Source: Chiridota heheva
Taxonomy: Eukaryota; Echinodermata; Holothuroidea; Apodida; Chiridotidae
DNA: 64,000 nt
NCBI GenBank assembly: GCA_020152595.1
Contig: JAIGNY010000145.1
Span: 61,476-125,475 of the forward strand
Direction: 5' to 3'
Shown here: one piece after another, positions 22,931 through 34,900 of the stretch
Layout of the letters: each line of letters starts with the position of its first letter
How positions within the stretch are numbered: position 1 is the first letter of the stretch
The notes under the pieces: model-generated
What the model was told of the DNA's origin: nothing
Database searches by the model: none
The model's input: only the letters and a program-made list of their open reading frames with translations
Position numbers and translations under genes: made by a program

Positions 22931-25900
22931 GGAAAGGGGGACGGGGGCCTTAAAAATCAGTTCCTCAAAGGGGATTATGTTTTTTTTTTTGGAACTACCC
23001 AATACGGTACATTGGTAGCCTCTATGGAGGATAACTCGCTAAATTTATCATTAAGATTTAATGGAAAATTCCATCGCACATGAAAATTATTTAGAATATC
23101 TCAAAAACTATGAAAAAACATACCTTTTAGCATTTACAATTTCTTTCTTTGTTATTTAAAGAATCGCTTGTTGACACCTACTTTCCATCCCCCCAAATCT
23201 TCTTCAGATAGATAGAAATCGAGCAGAAAACCAGCAGGGTGACTGCAGGAATCTTTCCACAAAAAATATATGAATTTTCATGATATTACACAAAGATTGA
23301 TCAGTCGTTTTGCTCATTTGCTTGATGTAAAAATGTAATTAAACAATTTGACCTGCATATGAAACAAAATTATTCTATGAACTTGGAAGTTCTGCTCATG
23401 AATATTCATTGCCAACTTTGGATTTGCTAAGAGCACATCTGAACATGAAAACTGCTCTCTTTTGAAGGATTTCTGACAAGAGTTAATACATTTTTCTTGT
23501 CGGTATTCATGGTAAATATTAACAATAAGTATATTTTCTAGTGTTGTCTTGACAATACCTCAAAACCCATGTGGATATATCGCTGAGCAATTGTCTCGAC
23601 AATCGATGATGCTGGGACATTGACCTGTGAGATAACATCACAGTTTGCACAAGGTTTGGTATTGCGTGCACAGCTCCCTGATACAACAGTATATTGTGTA
23701 CAGTATGTACATATACAGAGAGCAACTAGATATTGGATTTTAATTGGGTCTTTCTTGTACAAAAAATAAAGAAAAATCAATGAAAATAATCAATTATGTT
23801 TAACTCTGCCATTTTTAGTATCAGCCAATCTACAAACCACACCCCAGGCTTTGTGCATTTTTGTGAAACTTACCTATTTAAATATTTTAAAAGACATGCC
23901 CCTTGACTTGTCAATCAGGCCTTTTAAAGGCAACACTGTTCATTTTTTGTTCTGGCCAGTTGCCAGTAATACTGTACACAATGCATAATGTTGTGTAATA
24001 ACATGTATGGTAACTCGATGGTATGTTGGCAACTTGTGGTCAAACTCACGTTACGGCGGCAGCATGAGGATTATTTTGAGGTTTGTGAATCGATTATCAC
24101 TCCTATGTTTTGGATCTGTTTGGTACTTTTTGTGACATTTGTTTACATTTTTCAGCCGTAAATTTTTCAAACAGTTTTGGTCGGTATTTTTTCAAAGTTT
24201 TGGTTGGTATTTTTAGAAACTTTTAAGTATAACATGCTTAAGTAGCAGTTTTGGTATCAACTGATGTATTTGTTAACTTGGAACAACTTTCTTATACATA
24301 TGTAGTTCGAAAAATGTCTTAAGTTTTTTACAATTTTAGAAAAACCCTTTTTTGCCATATAAACGACTTAACTTTGTATTCTAATTTCTGTTATTAAAAT
24401 TTTGTGACATGCGAAGTTGGACAGTAATATCATTTATCTCCAACTGGCCATACATAGGCCTACCCATAAAATGCATGTAGTTATAGGCTGCTACTAGCTC
24501 AAGACCAGTTGTAGGCCTATACTTTTACAGTAGCTTTCTTTTGGTGATTTTCGGAAATAGATCGCATGATGGTATAGCTTAGATCAAAAGGAGAGAGTTG
24601 TATGAATTGGTACGTGTTCCGAATGAGATTGAGAGGCATTTCCAAAATGTATTCGGGTACGTAACAATGTCTATTGAAGTTGCACCACACAGTGACAGTA
24701 CACTAAACAAAAGTCAATGGGATTTAACACGTCTACAAAAAAAGGTTTCCAAGTTTTTTTGGGAGAATTTATTTTTGATATTAAAATCAACCCCCTTCTC
24801 ACTGAAATATCAGACACACTTCCTTCAGGTTGTTTCCAGTTGCAGTTGTAAGAGTTTTTTCAAAATCGTTTAATGCTCTAAACAATATATGTAATGCCGG
24901 TGCATGTGCATGTGTGTGCACAAATAAAATGTATTATGCCTCACAATTAGCGTGCGCAATATTTGGCATATCTTACGTGTACGCATACAGCGTTATATGC
25001 ATTGGAATTGCAATGCTTAAACAGTGCAATCCAATTCCTTTGCTGTATATACACCCATGAAAAACGCCTGTGAAATTTTCGCGCCCGTGCTGCTCTTTCT
25101 CTAGCTTGTGTACACACGCGTACGTGTAACCTTGCTCAGTATACATAAGTTAATTCTACGCAGGAATTTCACTGTATAAGACCACAGAGCCAAAACTTCA
25201 AGAAAATAACGTTTTTGGTGCATTTAAAAAAAAAAAATTACTCAGTGAAGTAATCATTTGATTCGGAAATGTCTCCTTAATACAGAGGACTAAGTTTTTT
25301 TGATGGTGATGTTGCATAAAATTTCATAGCATTGTTGGCTCACTAACATAGTGTAGACCTTCAGAGCTGTGTTCATTGCTCATTGATGCTACTTCCAACA
25401 TTGTTGTAAATCAAGGAATTCAATGTTGATGTTGCAACATTAAGGTCATTGTCGTGATATATCAATATTATCCACATGTAGCAAAACATTAATATTTTCA
25501 ATAACATATTCAGAAATTTCAGTTAAGGGGAGGTTTAAAAGTGGATTACAGAGAACATAAATTTGAAAAAAATGAAGTTGCGAAGTTGTACTGTAACTTC
25601 AGGAGTATCCCTCCATGGAGGCTACCATATTGGCACATATAGGTCACATTTGAAATGGCAACCATAGGGGTCATTATTGTTAGGTTACATGGGAAAAACC
25701 TCAAATTTTGCTGATTTTTGATTCTTATTTAAAAACACTCGACTCCTTGGTCATGAAACTCTTGAAAATTGCAAGATAAATTACTAAACAATGCATCCTC
25801 TGCAAAAAAAAAAACATCAAAAAGCTTTCCTCCTTGGGTGCAAAATCAGGACAAATTTGAAGCTATTCTGAAAGCCATGTTAGACTTAAAAACAGCTGTT

Positions 25901-25981
25901 TTATTGGCAACCTCTATCATATTCATTGAGATATTAATTAATAAATGACTAAATAGTTTCAAAATGTTTCTCTTCTTACAG
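22931..25981. other. Sequence upstream of core exon 1, no gene seen
   Basis: Short frames (for example at 24598-24873) lack splice support or family similarity. It ends in the exon-1 acceptor tract TTTCTCTTCTTACAG. An untranslated exon could be hidden here. Confidence 0.45.
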
Positions 25982-26346
25982 AGCATGGCACAGCAGGCAC
26001 AGGAACTCGCTATATCTCGTTTCAGGTTTCTCCTGAACTACTTGAGCTCATCACTTGACAGCGATGACACCGAAAACTTGCGGAATCTGCTGAAAGACAT
26101 TCTTGGAGAAGAGTATGAAATAGTAAAGGAACCGGCTCACATATTTGAAGCATTGGAGAGGACCAATGCCATCCATGAAGGAAATGTGGACCTCCTTAAG
26201 ACTAGCTTTACCGGTCTGGGATTCATAAATCTTGTGGAAGAAGTTGAACAGTATGAAAAGGAGAAGAACAGTATCCTTGCCAAGCTGAACAGCGGTCGCT
26301 CAATGGTAGACGGACCCTTTTTTGGGAGAAAGAACTTACTTGACAG
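25982..26346 (+). CDS. Core exon 1: death effector domain and NB-ARC linker
   Basis: The acceptor is TTCTTACAG|AGCATGG and the donor GACAG|GTAAGT (phase 2). The peptide from the ATG at 25985 shows a full DED pattern: [12 protein letters not shown] (helix 1), [13 protein letters not shown] (helix 2, with the charged/leucine motif), [21 protein letters not shown] (helices 4-5, with the N-x-D-L-L motif typical of DED helix 5) and [15 protein letters not shown] (helix 6). It resembles the second DED of caspase-8-like proteins in spacing. After a short linker comes [10 protein letters not shown], the aromatic-GR motif that usually sits just before the P-loop of NB-ARC proteins. The AG acceptor immediately before the ATG implies at least one more upstream exon, either non-coding or coding (see 7110-7361). 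Confidence 0.85.
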
Positions 26347-28694
26347 GTAAGTTTATATTAAAGGGGTGCATGGCCAAAAAGTGAGGATGTATTATTTTGG
26401 GGTCTCTAGAATATTTGAATACACTTTTCTTGTATGTGTTGGTATTGTTAACCTTTGATGTGAATATTCAAATCAATCCTTTTTAGCTCAACTATACAAA
26501 GAAATAACCTCACTAAGTTAGATGATTGACAGGTTTCTCAACCATTCAACGCTTGAATTTGCCAAGCAACAAAATCTGCATACCAAAGTGGGGCAAACAT
26601 TTTATGCGGTACTGGTACAGTATAGCTAGCTAGCGGCTCGCACTCATGCAATCAATGCAATAGGATGCCATGCCCCTCCATGGGCCCACCCTTCCCCCTG
26701 GGTCTGCCCTGCCCCTCAGAAAAAAATGTAAACAATATTTTTACAATTTTTTTTTTTTTTAGGTATAGTTTTGTTTACATGTAATTATCTTAATCAACTT
26801 CATAAATAAAATAACTTACATACAGTAGATACAAAATGATAGCATAGTAAGCAATCATCAGGTTTTGCTAATGACTGGTCCTTATCAATTAGAATAGTTT
26901 CATTCTGAAGTATGATTAATTGATTATAGCTAAAATCCTAGAACTTCTTCACCAGGGCCTTGAGCCTTAAGTGCCCCTGGACACCATGCCGAAAAGTTGC
27001 AGTGCTTTATGCTGTGCATGCATCAATGTGCCCCTCAACAGTCTAACACCTTGCCCCTTTTTAAATCGAGCTAGGTGGTCTGGCAGACATAAGTTTTGTG
27101 TTTTTCTAGTTATTATGCACATCTTTCAGTACGGTTGACATTGGAATTGCCGTATGAGGGTTGTTATAGATAGTTTACAATTCCTGTTTTTGTAAATTCA
27201 CACGTTGTAGAAAATTGGTGATTGAAAAATAACCTACTTTTTGGATATTCTTTTTGTACTAAATTTTATTTTTGTTTCATGAAAAACAAGGGCACCTGCA
27301 CTACGAAAATTTTACAAAAAAGGCACCTGCTTGGGTGCTGTCTGTATATACCACACATATGGAAGTGCAACCCCCCTCCCCCCCCTCCCTTTTCTTCATC
27401 CCATCCAGGAATGTTCAAGTCGGTTATGATTTTAAAATTCTCCCAACAAATGAGACAAAACTTTAAACTTATTGGTCCCAAAAAAATGTATAGAAATTTA
27501 CAATTATGTTATGCATTGCGTACAAATGTAGATTCTTTAAAATTACCGGTAGATCTGTAAGTCATACTTGCTCTTCCTATAATTTGTACACTCACATCAT
27601 TTGTTCTTCCAGGTTAGTCTGATTACGTGACCATCATGCCTTTGAACAGACTCAAAGCCAATTTCATAACAACAACAAAAAACCTTGTTTTTTACTCAAT
27701 TTTAGGGATTTATTTCAGTTTTATTCAGTTTTATCCAATTCAGTAAACGATAAACTATCCATTTTTTCGATATACACTCTGAAAAGTCCTGAAATTTTTG
27801 CGAAACAGGTTCTATCCCTACAATAACCACCATAAAACCATTGAAAAGGATTAAATACTTTGTTGATCCTGGGTTTAGTTTGAAGTGTAATATCATTCAT
27901 GGACGGCCCAAAAAAAGTAATGAAGGAATGTCACAAGTATGGACCTATATATTTAGTCTTCCGATTACTTGTTAGGCTGAAAAAAAGTTGTCAAAAATAA
28001 TGATGAAACATAAAGAAGAGTCAAACAATAGAACACTTGGCCTCAAAAGAATTTGTAGTTAAGTGTCTTGGGTATGAAAAGATATATAAACAAGAAATGG
28101 AATGTTGGGTAGAAGATGACATGATGATAAGTAGATTATGGATGAATTGGAATGAGAGTGGGATATCATGTGGGACTTGGTGAAATTGTATGTAGGACGG
28201 ATGCGATGGCAATGTGGGACAGAAAGTGCTATGGTATGTTAAATAGGATGGGCTGGCATGTGGGACTGGGTGGATTGGCATGTGGGACAGTGTGGAATGG
28301 CATGTGGGACATGAATGTGGTAGAATATGATAGATCTAAATTTCAGATGCCCTGACTGAACCCCATTTTTGCATATATGTACATCCTTCAATAAACTCAT
28401 TCTCTATGTTAGCTTTAAAGCATGCTAACCTTCCAACTGTTCTAGTTAATGAATATGTAGGCCTTATTGTACTTTATCATCTCTAGTGATTTTTGTTTTT
28501 ATGTTCAATGACACAAGTATTACACAAGTATTACAAAAAATGAAATTTGCTACAGTACTTCAAAATTTCCAAGAATAAGAAGAAGAAAAAAAGATGTCTT
28601 CTGCAAGAGCTCCTGAAAAAAATTGTTAATGGTACTAACAGATTTAGGTAATGGATGTTTTAATATTAATGTTGAGAGCAATATGTATCAACAA

Positions 28695-28745
<51 letters not shown>

Positions 28746-28833
28746 ATATATATATATATATATATATATCTATCTATATCTATATTTATATATATATAAT
28801 CTATATCTATATATATATATATATCTATATATG

Positions 28834-28912
<79 letters not shown>

Positions 28913-31900
28913 TGTTGTTTGGTTTCTTTCTGCATTATCTTGATTGGCACAGTGTAATTGCTAATATTTAGTCATCAAAATTTAGTTCAAAGTACAGGTC
29001 ATTACAAAAATTATATGATTATATCTGGATTCCCAAAACCTTCCCCAATACAGTTTTTGGAAGGAGGCTATTATTATACCCATTCCGAATGCTAACAGAG
29101 ACAAAATTATTCCTAATAATGATTATCACAATATCACAATTCTGCATCATCTCATCACCCACCAGTCAAATTCTTCAGGCTGCAGCACCCTAAACTTAAC
29201 TGGACCGGGACAGGAAGTGAATTAACATTGCATTGGCTTGTTTCTCTTTTAGAATAGCGTTCAACAAACCAGGTAGGATGGTACTGTACTACCATTGGGC
29301 CAGTAAAATTCTTCAGGCTGCAGCGAGAGACAACACCCTAAACTTGACTGGACTGGGACGGGAAGTGAGTGAATATTGCATTGGCTTGCTTCTCTGAACC
29401 AGGTAGGATGTTACTGTCCTACCATCAGGACCGACGGCTTAACGTTCCTCCGAAGGACGGAGTGCACCATTCAACCATTGCCACTTCTCTCAATAGCTCA
29501 GTCATGTGCTTTGCCAACTGAACTATATGTTCTCCTTATAAGTGTTATGTTTGTATTCTAATTTTCCCCTCTAAACTATTCATCACACCATACTTTATCT
29601 TCTTTATAACCCAGCATAACAGGCGTATTAGAAGAGGACACAACTCACATCCACACCATCTGCATCAGTGGGATGCCAGGTGCAGGGAAAACCCGTCTTG
29701 CCCACGAAGCTTGCCTTCGCCTCATGCAGTTCCATCAACTCATCATCATTGATCTACGAGAGCTGAGGACAGTGGAGGCAGTGTTCTTTGCAGTCCTCCA
29801 CAAGCTTGGCAAAGAGAGCGCTGAATTTGAGCTGGATGTTTTATACAAGGAGCTGCGAGAATTTCGTCCGCACAAGACAAGTACGAATACTTTTTCTTCT
29901 TGTTTTTCCTTGTTAAGTTGGGCATGTGAATTAAGGAGAAAATTAAGCCCAACAATCCTAGTCATGCTCTATTTTAATTAATTTGATACCCAATTAATTC
30001 CAAACTCTGTCCAACCTATCCTAGCTGTTTATTTGCTTGGATAGTAAAACCCACTGGTGGTCTGTATGTAGCTGAAGAACACAACCCTAATTTGAGCTTG
30101 GTCTGACTGAGATTGCAGAGTCGTGGGTTGACTAGGGGTGGGGATGACTAGAATACAGGGCACCTAAATGATATCCTTTCCAGCCGAAAGGATGTGGGTT
30201 CAGTCCCCGGTCAAGTCATACCAAAAACTTTAAAAAATAGCACCTGCTGCCCCCTCGCTTGGTGCTCAGCATAAGGGAGCAGGGTACTAATAGTCAGACT
30301 TGTGCGCCCATTGGGGCAGCCGCCTTATTCTGTTCTACTGTAAGTGCTTTGAGCATGCGTTGAGCGCCATATAAAAACACAGAATTATTGGTATGAGCAA
30401 CTATGAAAATTTTAATGAGAAATGGATTTGAAGATTCGATCCTAGTTTTATTTGGTGGAAAGATACAGCATAGAGTCGCAAAAAATCATACTTTTTCTGA
30501 ATTGATGGTATTCATTTTTTCGTAGAAAGAAAGAAGCATCACATATGTAGGACACCCGTAATGAAATATTCTTGAGAAGATTGAGAAAAATGACAATACG
30601 GCTCTAATGTTGGACAGTGAAACTGAAAATTCAAAATGCCATTAAAAAGCTAAATCCATCCGAGCCATTAGTCCCATAGAGCTGGTGCCTATCTCCAGTT
30701 TTAGTGGCAGAAGCGAATGAGATTACATGACTCTTCCTGGACAGGACGCCAGTCCATCGCAGATAAAACTCCCCAGCAGTGCTTGTTCTTATTCTACAGT
30801 AAAGCGTCTTGCTCAAGGACACAATGCAGCGCTCATGACGGGAATTGAACCTGGTACCTTTTGAATGTATTCAATCTTTGTGATATTCTGCTCGCTTGTG
30901 GCTAATTGCAACAAAATTATTGATAAAATTTATGAATTGTTGAGAGAAGGACCTTTCATTTGATATGACTTGATTTTGTTGGAGCAAGAAAAAACACTCA
31001 TACTGTATGTCAATTTCAAAAATGTTTGACCTAAAAATTGATCTGATTTTGCCAATGATCTATCTGAGAGGATTTGGTACTATACTTGCCCATAAACATG
31101 CATTGTTCCTTTCTATAATGCACAAAACTAATATAATATATAAAGGAAATGTTGATACCATTATTTCGATAAAACTGTTTTATGCAAATGAAATGCAAAT
31201 TTACCTCATTTATGTGCATTTATTTATGCACATTTATGCAGACTTAAAATTTTCAGTTTATGACCAACTTTTAGCCATTTGAAGCTTTTTCAGGTTATGC
31301 TGAATGCCTTGTAGAAGCTTCTGTTGATTCCAATAGGAATTCTCGGTGAAAAGGTACTCAAAAATGGTTCAGAGCATCAGTAATCATGTTGACGTTGCCA
31401 AACTTGGTATCCTTCACTGACAGTTGGTACTGCATATGAAATGTCAACAAATGTGTCCAACTACAGGAAAATACTTAAGAGAAATACAATTTCAACTATT
31501 TCCAGGAAAAAACAGGGGAGGGGGGGGGGGGGGGAGAGGGAGGTTGTGGATTTTTTATATTGGAAGGGGGACCAGGGGCAATGCCATCCCCAAAAATATG
31601 GCCCCCTTCCAGGATCCAAATTGCGTCAAAGAAAAGGATTACCTCCTAAATGGTTCTGCTTGGCCCCCACCGTGTGTCTCTTGCCCCCAACATAGGTCTC
31701 TTTCCACCAACATGTGTCTCTTTCCCCCAACATGGGACCCTTTCCCCTTAAAATTTTAATGCTACTCCATTGCACCACAACCTCATAACATGGAATTGAG
31801 ATTTTGCGAAATAGGTATATGGGCACTGTTGCACTATGAATTAGGTGTTGATCTGTAAAGTTTCATCCAAAATTACTATAAAAAGGACATTTCATGTTAA

Positions 31901-34900
31901 TCACGTTGGATTTTAGTGACCCATTTACTTTTTTTTAATCCTTTTAAGTAAATAATCGCAGCTAAATTATAGTGTTGTTATTTTATTTTGCTAAGGAACC
32001 GCACTAGCTAGGCCCTAGGGCTTATGCCTAACGAGTAATGTTAGAAAGCATGAAATTTGAAAAATGCACTCACGATTTCAGAAATTAAAAAAATTCATTG
32101 GAGCTGGTTCTGATAGTCCCTGGACCTCTTTTAGGTTGGGTCCAGGTACTATTAAAGATCTCCATCACTGTCAATAAGCCTTCTGACTCTTCCGCATCCA
32201 GATCCTCAGTTTCACTTTGAAACAAGAATCGGGAAACATGTTCTTCTGTCGTCCCAACGTAAATGTCAAAAAATCTAAAAATAACTCTAGTGACGTAGCT
32301 ATAAAACGTTGTTAGGAACGATCGAGGAGTATGTCTTTTGTTGCAGCAATCCACGTTAAAGCACATTGTTTTTGCTGCAGAATGGTGTTTGGATTGAAAC
32401 TTTTCAATATGATATAGGGGTGGATTGCACAATTTTTTAACAAAAAGCGTCAACAAATCAGAAAATTTTACATATTTTACAAATAATTAAAAAATTACGA
32501 CTATGGGTATAAGCAAAATTTGATTAGATTTGAACAATATCTCCTGTCTACATATTATATATGAAAAAAATTCAGGATTCATGTAATATGTGGTACACAG
32601 ATAGCCCATGATCCGTATATGTGCTCTATTGGTTTTAGTGGTGATGCAGCAATGAGTAGACAGGCTTAATGTAAAAGTCTTAAAATGCTCAAATTTTAAC
32701 AACATGTCTGTTTTGATTCATGCTTGATATATTTATGTTGTTACTGTAGCTAGTGTATACATATTCATGGTATAAAATTGTTGAATTTCATTATACATAG
32801 TGGGCGGAGCTAAATACGGTTTGCTGAAAAGAGCTTGTAAACACAGTAACTCAAGGACAATACATTGGATACAGGACATAATGTTGTACACAGATAGCCC
32901 ATTGTCTGTTTGTGTGCCTTATTGTTTTGGTGGTGATGTCATGCATATTGCTAAGTGAGAGGAGAGTGTGGGGGGGCTTAATATAAGATAAAACAATCTT
33001 AAAAATTTGATAAATTAATAGCAACCATACAGTATGTCTGTTTGCGTCATACTTGAATGTTATTTTTCAGTTATTGTGTACACAATTATGTTGTCAACAG
33101 GTTTAATATCACTGTATGTGCATGCCTTAATGTGAAAATGCTACAAAAAAGTTGTAAATACATGTCATATGTGGTACACTGTAGGTGAGTTATGGTCCGT
33201 ACATGTGACCTCTTGGTTTGGTAGTGATGTCATGTAGGTGGGGCTTTGTGTAAGATTCTTAAAACAGTGATAAATGTGCAACCGTATGCATGTTTTGCAT
33301 CATATAAGTGTTGTCAACAGGTTCTATTTTATTGATTATGCATGGTGGGCATGGCTTGTGAATATGTGTTTTATAGCATATTTCATGATATACAATTCCA
33401 GTTAGTATAAAATTTGAAAATCAACCAACAATGAAAGATTGCATTTGAACCACTAAACATTTTTGTTTTCTGGTTTTCAGAAGGTGCAGTGATGTTGTTT
33501 GACAGCGCTGATTACCTGCTAGATCCTGGCTCTAGGTCACAGTCCAACATCCACCACCAACCATTCCTGGATTTTCTGAACAAAATCATTAGACAACCCA
33601 ATCCACATCTCAAGTTCATTGTAACTTCACGAACTGGTTTGGAAAAAAGTGGGCTGAATCCCAAATGGTTAACCTGCTTTAGCCTGGATGAGGACAATGC
33701 TATGGACCTGGAAGACTCTGTTAAGATGCTACGATACCACGCAGGAAAGACTGAAATTAGTGACGACACTGCAGAAGAACTTGCACAATTCTGCGGGAAT
33801 ATTCCACTTGCTGTAAGGGTGATTGGAAGTCGATTTCAAGATGGGAACATCAAACCCGATGAGTTCCTCAAATATTTGAAAGATTCAAAGAAGAAGGACA
33901 ACAGATTGATGAAGAGTCTCACCCATCTGGGTTTGGCAAAGTCAGATCAGCTCGGTGTTTGCTTTGCAAGCTGCATTCAAAGTCTTCCTTCACAACACAA
34001 GAAAAATCTTATTCGATTGTCGGTAATCCCCGGGTCTTTTACGCTCAAAGCTGCTCGTGGTATACTGTGCAGCAAAGATGATGAAAGCACTGTCAAGTTG
34101 AGCAAGGTGGAGCTGCAATTGGATTTACAGGCTCTTATGTATCGCAGCCTCCTTGAAAGTGATAGAAATGACGAAACTAAATATGCCAAGCAGAAGAAAG
34201 ACATAGGCCCTACCTCTTACAGCATGCATCTTCTCTTGCGCTCCTTCATCCAGGAGATGTGTAAGGAATCAAAAGAAGATGAAGCTACGTACCAAGATGC
34301 AGAGAAACATTTCATCCATCATTATGGGGGTAAGCTTCGGAAGGTATGCAAATTAATGGAGACTGACTATGTTGTTGCATTGAATAAAAAGGATGATGAG
34401 TATGTTAATTACCTTGAAGTGCTGCGGCTTCTCCAGACATCTCCCAAATACGACACACCAGACATCATCCAGTGGCTTCATTTTGCAGTAAACCATCTTT
34501 TTGGTATGAAAGAGAGGCGGTTTTTCTTTCAGAGAAGGGCTGAAATGATGAAGAGGAATGGCAATCTTCAAGCTTTTGCGGATTATAAATGTCATGAAGT
34601 TTTTCAGCTTCTGTGTCTTGGGGAACCTGCACAGCCACTGCTACAGATGCTCAAAGATGCTGAGAAGTGTTTGAAAAAATGTCCCCAACCAAATTCTGAT
34701 GAAATGCAGTTGAGCTATGCCCATTTGTACCACATTAAAGGTGATGTCCTTACTTATGAGGGCAGGCTTCAAGATGAATTACGAACCAAAAAAGCTGAGG
34801 AAGCAAAACCTTGGTCGGAGAAATCCTACAACATCCGCAAGAGACTTCTGGGTGATCATCATCTGACTTCACGCTCTCTTTTATCTCTAGGAATCATTAT

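Noticed and set aside
24598..24873. 91-codon frame upstream of core exon 1 as a coding first exon
   Set aside because: No donor that joins exon 1 in frame was seen and the sequence resembles no death-fold domain.
32085..32456. 123-codon minus-strand frame in intron 2
   Set aside because: No recognisable domain and no splice support; it may be part of an uncharacterised repeat.
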